Shown here in pieces: positions 35,684 to 44,699 of a DNA stretch of 64,000 nt; the first letter of the stretch is position 1; every line of letters begins with the position of its first letter. The notes under the pieces are model-generated. The model searched no databases. It was not told the DNA's origin and was given only the letters and a program-made list of their open reading frames with translations. The position numbers were made by a program, and so were the translations under genes. This DNA is from Pseudomonas sp. CCI4.2 (lineage in GTDB: Bacteria; Pseudomonadota; Gammaproteobacteria; Pseudomonadales; Pseudomonadaceae). The stretch is from NCBI RefSeq assembly GCF_034350045.1, contig NZ_CP133781.1, positions 3,582,501 to 3,646,500 of the forward strand. The letters run 5' to 3'.

Positions 35684-36376
35684 ATGTCCACGATCACCCT
35701 GTTTCAAACCCCGCCGCCAGAACTGATCAAAAGCCAGATCCTGCAGATGGTCGTCGATTACCTGACCGACATCAGCATGGTGGCCATCGCTCCGAGCAAT
35801 CCGCTGTACAACCTGTATCAATACGGCATCGGCTTCGAGGTCCATCTTTACCTGGACGCGATGGATGGCTCTAAAGGCATCCCCGTCGAATTGATCGTGG
35901 CGCTGGATGCCGAAGATGATTCTACGGTGGTAGGGTTTTTGCTGTATCTGCCGGTGAAAGACGATCCCGACGCCTGCTCTGTGCCCTACATGGCGGTGCG
36001 CGCGACCCATCGGCGTCAAGGCATCGCTCGGGCGATGCTCCAGCAAATGCGGGGTCGATACCCCCATGCCGAATTGGCCTGCACTGTTGCCAAAGTGCCG
36101 TTTTTTGAGTCGATGGGTTTCCAGGTATTAAGCGCGCGCGGTCCCCAGGTCGTGATGAATACGCGTGATCACGGCACGGACGGATTGCTAGCGGTACTGG
36201 ACGTCGCCCCGATTTATAGCTCGCTGGAAGTGCGGCAGATTCACCTGTATCTGCTTAAGCAACACGGGAAAAAAGCGATGCAAGACGCCGAAAAGAAACG
36301 TGACCGGCACCTTGATCAGATGACCCGTCAGGCGAAAGCGTTTGTGTTGGAACGCCACGCAGGTCGGCCTCTGTAG
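35684..36376 (+). CDS. GNAT-family N-acetyltransferase
   Basis: A 230-residue acetyl-CoA-dependent transferase. The middle has the GNAT core YMAVRATHRRQGIARAMLQQM (acetyl-CoA pyrophosphate loop RRQGIA) near residues 105-125, with the following AELACTVAKVPFFESMGFQVL; the C-terminal part after about 170 is a helical, Lys/Arg-rich extension. ATG 35684 follows the ATPase terminator and has GGAG-like bases upstream. The acceptor is unknown and there is no partner gene. Confidence 0.8.
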   Translation: MSTITLFQTPPPELIKSQILQMVVDYLTDISMVAIAPSNPLYNLYQYGIGFEVHLYLDAMDGSKGIPVELIVALDAEDDSTVVGFLLYLPVKDDPDACSVPYMAVRATHRRQGIARAMLQQMRGRYPHAELACTVAKVPFFESMGFQVLSARGPQVVMNTRDHGTDGLLAVLDVAPIYSSLEVRQIHLYLLKQHGKKAMQDAEKKRDRHLDQMTRQAKAFVLERHAGRPL

Positions 36377-36396
36377 GCGCCAACGTGTTGGCTCCT
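36371..36396. repeat. REP-like element (family C) at the GNAT stop
   Basis: CTGTAGGCGCCAACGTGTTG shares the gccaac/gttggc centre of family C. Its CTGTAG start supplies the gene's last Leu and TAG stop codons. Confidence 0.5.
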
Positions 36397-36440
36397 TTTA
36401 GGTGAGGGTGCGCTTAATCGGTCATTGAGCCGTGCAGCCT

Positions 36441-36493
36441 GTGAACTGACCCCCAAAAGTCAGGTGGATGTCCAACTTTTGAGGTCAGTTCAC
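36441..36493. mobile_element. Back-to-back inverted repeats, IS-end-like relic
   Basis: GTGAACTGACCCCCAAAAGT (36441-36460) and the inverse of the near-identical GTGAACTGACCTCAAAAGTT (36474-36493) face each other across only 13 bases. The sequences resemble terminal inverted repeats of IS3-family elements (a tgaactgacc-c-aaaagttggac type end), and the 13-base centre contains GGATGTCC. It looks like the two ends of an element whose interior was lost, or a minimal MITE. It directly abuts a family A REP. Confidence 0.45.
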
Positions 36494-36497
36494 CTGC

Positions 36498-36520
36498 GTG
36501 GGACCGAATTCATTCGGGAA
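36498..36520. repeat. REP singlet (family A)
   Basis: TGGGACCGAATTCATTCGGG core in the inverse orientation, without an inverted partner nearby. It starts 5 bases after the IS-end-like inverted repeat. Confidence 0.8.
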
Positions 36521-36546
36521 AGCTTCAGTCCTGACACGCTTCAATC

Positions 36547-37005
36547 TCAAACCAGCAACGAAATCAAACGTGGCTCAATCGAGCTCGACAGCACTTCAAT
36601 CAAAGCCAGCGTCACCGGCAGTTTGAAACGCCGACGGCCCGCGCTGCCGGGATTGAGGTACAGCTGCTCGCCGTGCCATTCGATGCGTGGCTTGTGGGAA
36701 TGGCCGGTGATCACCAGTTTTATGCCTGCATCAAGCACCGCTGGAACATCGGCGATGTCGTGCACCAGTAGGGTCTGCCATCCGTTGAGGTCAAAACACA
36801 AACGGTCAGCGATATGCTCAGCCCACGGGGCGTTTAGATCATTGTTCCCGCGGACGACGTGCAGCGGGGCAATCGACGCCAGTTGATCAAGGATCTGGGG
36901 ACTGCCGATGTCACCCGCGTGAATGATCTGTTCACAACCCTGCAAAGCAGCAATGGCTTCGGCGCGGAGCAGGCCATGGGTATCGGAAATCACACCAACT
37001 TTCAT
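36547..37005 (-). CDS. YfcE/MJ0936-family metallophosphoesterase
   Basis: A 152-residue calcineurin-fold phosphodiesterase with a two-metal centre. Ligand motifs in order are ISDTHG (6-11), HAGDIG, VRGNNDLN, LVHDI and GHSHKPRIEW. The length is near the family minimum. Substrates in this family are mostly unknown (phosphodiesters in vitro). Isolated between REP elements and the porin gene. Confidence 0.9.
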   Translation of the reverse strand: MKVGVISDTHGLLRAEAIAALQGCEQIIHAGDIGSPQILDQLASIAPLHVVRGNNDLNAPWAEHIADRLCFDLNGWQTLLVHDIADVPAVLDAGIKLVITGHSHKPRIEWHGEQLYLNPGSAGRRRFKLPVTLALIEVLSSSIEPRLISLLV

Positions 37006-37049
37006 GCAGCGCTCCAGGCACGCTCAACAATGGGAACCCAGGCAGCTCA

Positions 37050-37778
37050 TCAAAAAAACGCGCGCACTACCTTGAGCGTGACGGTGGTTTCGCACTCGCT
37101 GTTGTGGCCGCTGTACGCACTGCAATCGGTCCCGGTGAGGCTTGAGCCGCTGTACATCAGATTCATGTCCATGCCCATAAAGGGGCGCGAGACATTAAAC
37201 GACCAGTCTTTGTAGGCGCTGACCATGCTGCCGCCTTCAATCAAAGTGGGTGTGTCGAGCTGGTGATCCGCGTACTGCATGCGCACATCGACTCCCAGCG
37301 GAACGATGCCACCCAGATCGAGAAACAGCGTACTGTCCTGGCGTCCAGCGTCGTTGCTGAACGCAGTACCGATGCGGGAATCGAAAATCCGGAAGCCGGC
37401 ATACAGTTCGTGGCTATCGATCTGGTCAGCGTTGGCGTAGCTGTAGCGGATGACGCCCAATTCGTAACCCAGTGTCTTGTCGAACGGCTTTCTAAAACCC
37501 ATGTAGGAATCGACTTCGAGCGTACTGTCAGCTGCGATGCCCGCATCGGGTGACCACTGACCCACGTAAAAGCCGCTGTTATGCGTCAGGTCCAGACCGC
37601 CATGGAAAGTTGAACCGTCGCTGGTGGACGTGACTAGGCCTTGAGCCATACTGCGGCTGGGCGTGGTTCCGAGCTTGAGGCTGAAATCGCCGAGTTCTCG
37701 GTCGATGACCTGCGCCGAGACGGTCTGGCAAATGAACACGGTGCTGGCAATGAGCACGTAGTAGCGAACATGACGCAT
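37050..37778 (-). CDS. TorF-family putative outer-membrane porin
   Basis: A 242-residue exported beta-barrel protein. It has a signal peptide (about 22 residues, ending VSA-Q), then FSLKLGTTPSRS, FHGGLDLTHNSGFYVGQWSPDAG, and alternating strands ending in the aromatic KVVRAFF, a normal barrel C-terminus with Phe. This is the pattern of the TIGR02001/TorF conserved family. Channel activity is inferred from the family. It ends 44 bases upstream of the phosphoesterase start and may be co-transcribed with it. Confidence 0.75.
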   Translation of the reverse strand: MRHVRYYVLIASTVFICQTVSAQVIDRELGDFSLKLGTTPSRSMAQGLVTSTSDGSTFHGGLDLTHNSGFYVGQWSPDAGIAADSTLEVDSYMGFRKPFDKTLGYELGVIRYSYANADQIDSHELYAGFRIFDSRIGTAFSNDAGRQDSTLFLDLGGIVPLGVDVRMQYADHQLDTPTLIEGGSMVSAYKDWSFNVSRPFMGMDMNLMYSGSSLTGTDCSAYSGHNSECETTVTLKVVRAFF

Positions 37779-38008
37779 GCCTCCCTCCTTGGGTTTACTG
37801 AGGAGTGGAGTCGGTGGTGTCTAATCGATGTGGCCGGTAGCCTGATAAGAACCGCGAGCTAGAGCTACGCAGGATACCGGCGAATGAGCGGGGGATTCGA
37901 CCGCTGGTCGATTGTGTACAAAAAATGTGAACGTCGTGGTCAGTCGTTGGCTGAAATGAGGGGTGGGTCTGTTCAGCGTACGGTAGAAGCGTCCTCCCTT
38001 CCCACGCT

Positions 38009-38896
38009 TCAAGAAACATAGTGCTGAAGCCCTTCCAGAAGCGCATCAAAAGTAACCTTACAGCGCGGGCTATGCCTTAGGTCCTCGTGCATGGCCAGCC
38101 AGGTATCCAACTTGAACACAAAGTGTTCGGCAAGCAGGTGCACCAGATTCGGGTCACGCTTGGCCAGTGTGATCTGGCAAATACCGATACCGGCACCGGC
38201 GCGGATCATTGCAAGTTGTGCGAGATCGCTGTCGCTTCGAAGCGCGAAATTGTCTCGACCCCATGCCGGCAATGCCTTGCTGGCCGCGCGCAGGAAGGGT
38301 GTTTCTTCATCGAAACCGATCAGCGCGTGATCAGCCAGGTCGGCCAAGGTACGGGGTGTGCCACGGTCTTGCAGATAGGCTTGATGCGCATGGAAGCCAA
38401 GTTCGATATTCCCCACGTTTCGCGCGATAAGTGATTCTTGCTTGGGCGGTGTCATGCGAACCGCAATATCGGCTTCCCTGACCAGTAAGTCCTGCACCTG
38501 GTTGGACAGCGCCAGTTCGACTCTCAACTCAGGCCATTGGCGCTGCAATCGCGTAATGATGGGCGGCAGCACCTCGGCTCCGATGATTTCGCTGGCCGTG
38601 ATACGCACCACGCCTTTAATGCCGTGCCCCTGGCTTTCGGCTGCCCGGGCCATGGCGGCGGCACTGGCCCTCATCGATTCAGCATAGGGCCTCAGCGCCA
38701 GCGCGGCGTCGGTGGGCAGCAGTCCTAACTGTGAACGGGTAAACAGCTTCATGCCGAGCTGTTCTTCGAGCATGGCAATATGCCGCCCGACCGTCGGTTG
38801 TGCCACCCCCATTGAACGCGCTGCGCCGGACAAGGATCCGTGTTGCAGGACGCTGAGGTATGAGCGGTAGAGTTCCCAGCTGATGGTGTAGGTCAT
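38009..38896 (-). CDS. LysR-family regulator
   Basis: A 295-residue regulator. The helix-turn-helix (YLSVLQHGSLSGAARSMGVAQPTVGRHIAMLEEQLGMKLFTRSQ) occupies residues 13-57; the effector domain opens GIKGVVRITASEIIGAEVLPP. It is divergent from the epimerase gene, with 89 bases between starts, so it probably controls that gene. Confidence 0.88.
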   Translation of the reverse strand: MTYTISWELYRSYLSVLQHGSLSGAARSMGVAQPTVGRHIAMLEEQLGMKLFTRSQLGLLPTDAALALRPYAESMRASAAAMARAAESQGHGIKGVVRITASEIIGAEVLPPIITRLQRQWPELRVELALSNQVQDLLVREADIAVRMTPPKQESLIARNVGNIELGFHAHQAYLQDRGTPRTLADLADHALIGFDEETPFLRAASKALPAWGRDNFALRSDSDLAQLAMIRAGAGIGICQITLAKRDPNLVHLLAEHFVFKLDTWLAMHEDLRHSPRCKVTFDALLEGLQHYVS

Positions 38897-38985
38897 GCAT
38901 AAATGTATAGCGGATGCAGAAATTAAGGGCGTTTTATTTAGTCGTTGGCCACGTCAGACTTTCGTCATCACTAAGGGGAGTTGAG

Positions 38986-39969
38986 ATGGCGGCTAATAAC
39001 ACGGTGTTGGTTTTAGGTGCTACTGGCGGTATCGGTGGCGAAGTGGCGCGGCAGCTGCGTGATGAAGGGTGGACCGTTCACGCGCTTCGACGCGGTAACC
39101 ACCTAGCACCGGGATTGAAAGATGGCATCACTTGGATAGAAGGGGATGCGTCGAATCATGACGATGTAATGGCTGCTGCCCAGGGGTGCTCGGTGATCGT
39201 TCATGCGGTCAATCCTGCGGGATACCGACGCTGGGCGACGCTGGTTTTGCCGATGCTCGACAACACGATTGCAGCGGCAAAAGCGCACCAAGCGACCATC
39301 GTGCTGCCGGGCACGGTGTACAACTTTGGCCCCGACGCATTTCCAATAATTCGAGAAGATTCGCCCCAAGATCCTGCTACCGGAAAAGGCAAAATCCGCG
39401 TTGAAATGGAACGACGCCTGCGAGCTGCAAGCACCCAGGGAAGCCGTGTGATTATCGTGCGGGCGGGTGACTTTTTCGGTCCCGCAGCGGGCAGTAGTTG
39501 GTTCTCCCAAGGCTTGGTCAAACCGGGCACGGCGGTGACGAAAGTGAATCTACCCGGCGCTCCGGGGGTGGGTCACCAATGGTCTTATATACCCGACGTG
39601 GCACGGACGATGGTCAGTCTGATAGAACGGCGAGCAACACTGGCGCCCTTTGCGGTGTTTCACATGAACGGCCATTGGGATAACGATGGCCTGCAAATGG
39701 CCGGGGCGATCCAACGCATCGTCGCAGCCCGAGGCAGTAAGCCGCCTACATTGCAGCCATTCCCTTGGTGGATGATCATGCTGATCTCACCGTTCAAGGA
39801 GACGTTTCGCGAGGTGCTTGAGATGCGCTACCTGTGGCGCACTCCGGTTCGAATGAACAACGCGCACCTTCAAGCGACCCTGGGCGAAGAACCCCATACG
39901 CCTCTGGATCAGGCCATTGAAGCGACGCTCCAAGGGCTGGGTTGCCTGCCATCGGCCACCCGGTCTTAA
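38986..39969 (+). CDS. NAD(P)-dependent epimerase/dehydratase family
   Basis: A 327-residue extended short-chain-dehydrogenase-like protein. The dinucleotide motif GATGGIGGEVARQL is at about residues 12-25, followed by a Rossmann core (IEGDASNHDDVMAAAQGCSVIVHAVNPAG) and VLPGTVYNFGPD, where the catalytic YxxxK is not in the usual form: the tyrosine is in GTVYNFGPD and a lysine follows in GKGKIRVEMERRLRA. AAGGGGAG precedes ATG 38986. It is divergent from a LysR gene. The substrate is not known. Confidence 0.8.
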   Translation: MAANNTVLVLGATGGIGGEVARQLRDEGWTVHALRRGNHLAPGLKDGITWIEGDASNHDDVMAAAQGCSVIVHAVNPAGYRRWATLVLPMLDNTIAAAKAHQATIVLPGTVYNFGPDAFPIIREDSPQDPATGKGKIRVEMERRLRAASTQGSRVIIVRAGDFFGPAAGSSWFSQGLVKPGTAVTKVNLPGAPGVGHQWSYIPDVARTMVSLIERRATLAPFAVFHMNGHWDNDGLQMAGAIQRIVAARGSKPPTLQPFPWWMIMLISPFKETFREVLEMRYLWRTPVRMNNAHLQATLGEEPHTPLDQAIEATLQGLGCLPSATRS

Positions 39970-40075
39970 CAGGTAGCGGCGATACGGTAAAATCGACGAC
40001 TTTCTAATGTTCCCTATTTTCTCACCCCATGAGAATCAGCCTCCCAAATCGAGAATTGTCTCTTATAGTGCAGGC

Positions 40076-40810
40076 ATGAACGATTCCGTAACCAAAAGCC
40101 TCGCCGACCGTGTTCTCCAGGTATTGGCCTGTGTGGCCAAGGCCGGGCAGCCGATTGGCGCAAAGCGTATCGCCGCCCACGTCGGGATACCGCTGAGTAC
40201 GGTGTATCGACACTTGGCCGCGCTGAAAAAGTGGGGCTTGTTACAGGAACACATGACCACCGGCCTTTATGAACCCGGCGCGACCGGGGTGCAACTGGCC
40301 TGGGGTTTCGACCAGACGTCGAACCTGGTTAACCAGAGCCGCGATGAAATCAGCGCGTTGGTGGAGCGCACGGGCGAGAGCGTCGGGCTGCTGGTGCATA
40401 GCAATGGGCAAATGGTCTGCATCGCCATGGAAGAAAGCAGCAACTCCCTGCGGTGTTCGTTCACCAAAGGCCGCGCCCATTCCATGATGCAAGGTGCGTC
40501 AGCCAAGAGCCTGTTGGCGTTCCTGCCCGAGCAGACCCGACGGCGGATTATTGCCAAGCAGTTGGGCGATTCTCCCCAGAGCGAGACGCTTGAAAAAGAA
40601 ATTGCCGAGATCCGCACTAACGGTTTTGCTACCAGCGACAGCGAGGTAGACCTGGGTGTATGGGGCGTCAGTGTCCCGTTGATTTCACAGGATGAAACCC
40701 TTGAAGGCACCATCACCTTAATGGCGCCCTCACTGCGCGTTGGCCCACGGGAGGCGGAGTTGATCAGCCTCACCAGAAAAGCAGCCAGCCGTATCTGCAA
40801 CCGCTTCTAA
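40076..40810 (+). CDS. IclR-family regulator
   Basis: A 244-residue regulator with a winged helix-turn-helix (RVLQVLACVAKAGQPIGAKRIAAHVGIPLSTVYRHLAALKKWGLL, about residues 11-55) and an IclR effector domain containing ESVGLLVHSNGQMVCIA, MMQGASAKSLLAFLP and GVWGVSVPL. ATG 40076 is chosen because upstream reading lacks similarity; the ribosome site is weak. It lies 61 bases before the amino-acid ABC transporter genes on the same strand and most likely controls them. Confidence 0.9.
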   Translation: MNDSVTKSLADRVLQVLACVAKAGQPIGAKRIAAHVGIPLSTVYRHLAALKKWGLLQEHMTTGLYEPGATGVQLAWGFDQTSNLVNQSRDEISALVERTGESVGLLVHSNGQMVCIAMEESSNSLRCSFTKGRAHSMMQGASAKSLLAFLPEQTRRRIIAKQLGDSPQSETLEKEIAEIRTNGFATSDSEVDLGVWGVSVPLISQDETLEGTITLMAPSLRVGPREAELISLTRKAASRICNRF

Positions 40811-40871
40811 CCTGCCGGTTAACCACCTGCTCTGAACAGATCAGGACTCACTCTCGCCGAAGGAATTTGTG

Positions 40872-41627
40872 ATGAAAGCGTTGAAGTTGTTTAGTCCACT
40901 TGTTGCGGCATTCGCGCTGGTCACGTTGATCTGCGCGCCGGTCCAGGCCGCCGATGATGTGATCCGTGTGGGCACTGATGCCACTTTCCCACCCATGGAG
41001 TTCGTTAAGGACGATAAACGTACGGGCTTTGACGTCGAGTTGATCGAAGCCATCGGCAAGCAGTTGGGCAAGAAAGTGGAATGGGTCGACATTGGTTTCA
41101 AAGGCCTGATCCCGGGCCTTATTGCCAATCGATTCGACGTGGCCGCCTCGGCGATCTACATGACCGAAGAGCGCCGCAAGGTCGTCAACTTCACCGACTC
41201 TTACTACCGTGGAGGCTTGGCGGTGCTGGTGCTTAAGGATGACACCAGCATCAAGGTTCCCGCTGATCTAGTGGCCGGCAAAAAAGTCTCGGCGCAGGTG
41301 GGCACCAAGTCCATCGAGTTTCTGAAGACCAACTACCCGGCGGTCGAGGTCGTTGAGGTGGAGAAAAACCAGGCGATGTTCGACCTGCTCACGATTGGCC
41401 GAGTCAATGCGGCGGTTACCGGTCGCCCGGCGGCGGTGGAATTCGCCAAGTCCCAGCCCAAAGTCCGGGTGCTCGATCAAGGCCTGACCACCGAACTTTA
41501 TGGTTTCGCCGTCCGCAAAGATGAGGGCGAACTGCAGAAGCAAATGAACCAGGCGCTGCAAACCCTGCGCAGCAACGGCGAGTACGCTGCACTGACGCAA
41601 AAATGGTTTGGCACCACCGTAGAATAA
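40872..41627 (+). CDS. Polar amino-acid ABC binding protein
   Basis: A 251-residue periplasmic binding protein, family 3. The signal peptide is KALKLFSPLVAAFALVTLICAPVQA-ADD; then VGTDATFPPMEFVKDDKRTGFDVELIEAIGKQLG, MTEERRKVVNFTDSYYRGG and VSAQVGTKSIEFLK are family signatures. The likely ligand is a polar amino acid, glutamine-like or an opine; it cannot be fixed. ATG 40872 follows AAGG. First gene of the importer operon. Confidence 0.93.
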   Translation: MKALKLFSPLVAAFALVTLICAPVQAADDVIRVGTDATFPPMEFVKDDKRTGFDVELIEAIGKQLGKKVEWVDIGFKGLIPGLIANRFDVAASAIYMTEERRKVVNFTDSYYRGGLAVLVLKDDTSIKVPADLVAGKKVSAQVGTKSIEFLKTNYPAVEVVEVEKNQAMFDLLTIGRVNAAVTGRPAAVEFAKSQPKVRVLDQGLTTELYGFAVRKDEGELQKQMNQALQTLRSNGEYAALTQKWFGTTVE

Positions 41628-41638
41628 TCAGCCGATAG

Positions 41639-41664
41639 GTGTCCGGCGCCTGTGTGCCGGACAC
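41639..41664 (+). promoter_or_regulatory. Intercistronic hairpin after binding-protein gene
   Basis: GTGTCCGGC (41639-41647) and GCCGGACAC (41656-41664) form a perfect 9-bp stem with no U run. Such hairpins between binding-protein and permease genes protect the upstream message and give the excess of binding protein. Confidence 0.7.
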
Positions 41665-41708
41665 TGTTTGCCGATTGCCTTTAGCCGTCTACCTCTGCGG
41701 AGTACACC

Positions 41709-42374
41709 ATGGACCTCGATTTTTCCCCGGTCTGGGACGGCTGGCGCGACCTCGCGTCCGGCACCCTGGTCACCCTCGAAATCACACTCGCCGCGCTGGT
41801 ATTGAGTTGTGCGCTGGGGTTGTTGATCGGAATGGGCCGCTTGAACCCTAAACGCAGGCTGATCTATGGTTTTTGCACCACTTACCTGACCTTAGTGCGG
41901 GGCACGCCGCTGCTGGTGCAGTTGTTTATCCTATTCTTTGGCCTGCCGCACTTTGGTATTCAGTTGCCCGCTTACGTGTGCGGTATCTTTGGCTTGGGCA
42001 TTTACAGCGCGGCCTACGTCTCGGAAGTCGTACGCGGGTCGATTCAGTCGGTGGAAAAAGGCCAGATGGAAGCCGCCCGCTCGTTGGGTCTGCCGTACAA
42101 GATGGCGATGCGCAAGGTCATCCTGCCCCAAGCCTTCGTGCGCATGATTCCAGCATTGGGTAATGAGTTTATTGCCCTGATCAAGAACTCCGCACTGGTG
42201 TCCCTGCTGACCATCGCCGACGTGATGCACGAGGGCGAGAAGATCATCAGCGTGTCCTATCGCTCGCTGGAAGTGTACTTGGCCATTGCGTTCATCTACC
42301 TGGTACTGACCACTACCACGACATTGATCCTGCGCCGAACCGAAAAAATGCTGCGCGCGGACGGGAGAGTGTGA
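41709..42374 (+). CDS. Polar amino-acid ABC permease
   Basis: A 221-residue HisM/GlnP-type inner-membrane subunit with about five helices. [19 protein letters not shown] and the EAA loop [24 protein letters not shown] are conserved. Its stop overlaps the ATPase start (TGATG), so translation is coupled. It presumably forms the membrane pore as a homodimer. Confidence 0.94.
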   Translation: MDLDFSPVWDGWRDLASGTLVTLEITLAALVLSCALGLLIGMGRLNPKRRLIYGFCTTYLTLVRGTPLLVQLFILFFGLPHFGIQLPAYVCGIFGLGIYSAAYVSEVVRGSIQSVEKGQMEAARSLGLPYKMAMRKVILPQAFVRMIPALGNEFIALIKNSALVSLLTIADVMHEGEKIISVSYRSLEVYLAIAFIYLVLTTTTTLILRRTEKMLRADGRV

Positions 42375-43147
42375 TGACTACGACCATTATCGACATCAAG
42401 AATCTGAGCAAATCCTTCGGCACTCACCAAGTGCTGCACAACATCGACTTCAGCGTGGAAACCAGCCAGGTGGTGGTGGTCATCGGCCCCAGTGGTTCCG
42501 GCAAGAGTACGTTTTTGCGTTGCATGAATGGCCTGGAAACCGCAGAAGGCGGCACGCTGCATGTCTGTGGTCACACCGTGGTCGAACAAGGCCGCATGAT
42601 GTCCGAAGCAAAGCTTGACGCGCTGCGCAGCGAAGTCGGCATGGTCTTTCAGTCGTTCAACCTGTTCCCCCACCTCACGGTTTTGGACAACATCACCCTG
42701 GCGCCCATGGCGTTACGCAGCACCCCGCGCAAAGAGGCTGAGGAGCAAGGCTTGCGCCTGCTTGAAAAGGTCGGCCTACAGCATAAGGCCAAGGTCTTCC
42801 CCGGCACGTTGTCTGGTGGGCAGAAGCAGCGCGTGGCGATTGCCCGAGCCTTGGCCATGGACCCGAAAGTGATGCTGTTCGACGAGCCGACCTCGGCCCT
42901 CGACCCCGAGCTGGTGGGCGAGGTATTGCAGGTCATAAAAACCCTGGCCGCAGAGGGCATGACGATGATCATCGTGACCCATGAAATGGGTTTTGCCCGG
43001 GAAGTGGCCGACATCGTGGTGGTAATGGACGAAGGCGCAATCGTCGAAGCAGGCCCGCCGGCGGCGTTATTCACCGCACCCAAGGAGGCCCGCACCCGCA
43101 GCTTTCTACACAGTGTTTTAGCGCGCGATTCCTCACCGGTGTTGTGA
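42374..43147 (+). CDS. Polar amino-acid ABC ATPase
   Basis: A 257-residue HisP/GlnQ-type ATPase. Walker [11 protein letters not shown]-loop [12 protein letters not shown], signature [16 protein letters not shown], Walker [15 protein letters not shown] and switch histidine VTHEMGFA all appear in order. ATG 42374 overlaps the permease stop. It completes an importer with the binding protein and permease and the IclR regulator upstream. Confidence 0.95.
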   Translation: MTTTIIDIKNLSKSFGTHQVLHNIDFSVETSQVVVVIGPSGSGKSTFLRCMNGLETAEGGTLHVCGHTVVEQGRMMSEAKLDALRSEVGMVFQSFNLFPHLTVLDNITLAPMALRSTPRKEAEEQGLRLLEKVGLQHKAKVFPGTLSGGQKQRVAIARALAMDPKVMLFDEPTSALDPELVGEVLQVIKTLAAEGMTMIIVTHEMGFAREVADIVVVMDEGAIVEAGPPAALFTAPKEARTRSFLHSVLARDSSPVL

Positions 43148-43185
43148 TCGCAGTGATTGACCCTTCGCCTGGAGGTCCTTAAGGG

Positions 43186-44529
43186 CTACCTAAGGGTACC
43201 CTCGTGAGCGGCATTGACCTTCGGTGCCGCATTTTCACGTTGAGAGGCTTGCAGGAAGCCTAATGCTAGTTGCTGATACAACTCTGGGCCAAACCGCGAG
43301 CTGACGGCCCTGGAAATAAGTGCGATGCCCATCAGGCTGATGACCATGCCGTGACTGTCGATCATTTCCATCACAATGATCGCCGAGGTGATGGGCGATT
43401 GAGTGACGGCGGCAAGGAACCCAGCCATGCACAACGCAATAATGGGTTGTGGGGCCAGCTTGAAAAGCTCGGCAACGTTTGCTCCCAACGAAGCCCCTAC
43501 TGCGAGAGACGGTGCAAAGATGCCGCCAGGAATACCGGAAAAATAGGTGGCCAGGGTGGCCAAAAACCGAGTAACAGCGGCGTACCAGGGAATGCTTTGT
43601 CCATGGTTAATGATCTGAGTAGCGACGCCATAACCGCTGCCGAAAGAAAGGCCTCCACTGGCCCATCCCAGTGACGCAACCACCAGGCCGCAAGCACCTG
43701 CGAACCAGATAGGGTGCAGGGTTCTCCATCTCCAGACCGCGTTGTTTGGCATTCGCTGAGGCAGCAGCAACAAGCGACTGAACAGCCCTCCTAATAAACC
43801 GCAGAGCACCCCCAAGCCCAGTACCGGCACGATGATCTGTCGCGTTACGGCGTCGACATCCAATCGGCCAAAATAGTTGTAGTTCCCCTGCAAGCCAATG
43901 GCGATCATCCCGGACAGGATAATCGTGCTTAGAAGCACCCCACTGGTGCGTGTTTCCAGCTTGCGGCCCAACTCTTCCACCGCAAAGGCGATACCCGCCA
44001 ATGGCGTGTTGAATGCGGCAGCAATGCCCGCTGCACCCCCGGCGAGAATCAAGTCTTGGACCCTGATCACCCGAGAGTGAGGCAAGAAGCGGTGCGCCGC
44101 GTGCATGATGGAGGCGGCCACCTGCACCGAGGGGCCTTCTCGGCCGGCCGAAAATCCCCCCGTCAGCGCCAACGTACCAAGACCAATCTTGCCCAGGGCG
44201 ATACGCAACGAAATCAGTTTGTTGATCGGTTTTCCGTTTGCTACCAAACGCGTTGCCGCGATCACCTGAGGAATACCGCTGCCTTGGCTGCCCGGAAAAA
44301 AGCGTTGAGTGAGAAATACCACCAACATGCCGAGTAGAGGTGTCAGCAGAAAGGGAAGCCAACTGCGACCAGTGGTAACGGTGGCAAAGAGAGCCAACGC
44401 CTGATCTGCAAGCTTGGCGAAGAGAACCACCGACAAGCCGGCTATCGTGGCGGCGGTCCAAAGCGTCAATCGAGTTCGCCAACGGGCAGACGTAAAACGT
44501 CCGCGCAACGGTGCAAATATATGTTTCAT
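43186..44529 (-). CDS. ClC-family chloride/proton antiporter
   Basis: A 447-residue inner-membrane protein with about sixteen helices. Anion-pathway motifs are GSGIPQV (near 85), GREGPSV carrying the external gating glutamate, and GIPGGIFAPSLAVGA; both glutamates of VEEL (inner proton path) are present, which fits exchanger rather than pure channel. The family supports acid resistance and chloride balance in bacteria. Monocistronic, convergent with the amino-acid importer. Confidence 0.92.
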   Translation of the reverse strand: MKHIFAPLRGRFTSARWRTRLTLWTAATIAGLSVVLFAKLADQALALFATVTTGRSWLPFLLTPLLGMLVVFLTQRFFPGSQGSGIPQVIAATRLVANGKPINKLISLRIALGKIGLGTLALTGGFSAGREGPSVQVAASIMHAAHRFLPHSRVIRVQDLILAGGAAGIAAAFNTPLAGIAFAVEELGRKLETRTSGVLLSTIILSGMIAIGLQGNYNYFGRLDVDAVTRQIIVPVLGLGVLCGLLGGLFSRLLLLPQRMPNNAVWRWRTLHPIWFAGACGLVVASLGWASGGLSFGSGYGVATQIINHGQSIPWYAAVTRFLATLATYFSGIPGGIFAPSLAVGASLGANVAELFKLAPQPIIALCMAGFLAAVTQSPITSAIIVMEMIDSHGMVISLMGIALISRAVSSRFGPELYQQLALGFLQASQRENAAPKVNAAHEGTLR

Positions 44530-44699
44530 TGATGCACCTGCTGGCTTAATTGCGATCAGGCTAACACACGGTTTGAATCAAATCGGCGATAGGGTACTAA
44601 AGAGGGGGGCACCACCGTCAAATGGCATAAATTGTCCCCCGGGCTCAAGCTAACGCGACTCTGTTCCCCCAAACCATGTTCCTGCCTGGAAGATCGGCA
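44530..44699. other. Intergenic spacer with short inverted G/C repeats
   Basis: About 170 bases holding two similar tgtcccc/gttcccc motifs (44633 and 44661 area) and a gggggg run. It resembles an insertion-sequence scar but no pair of ends could be matched. Confidence 0.25.

Noticed and set aside
44615..44670. Insertion-sequence ends in the spacer before yghU
   Set aside because: Only short tgtcccc/gttcccc similarity; no proper inverted pair or target duplication could be matched.
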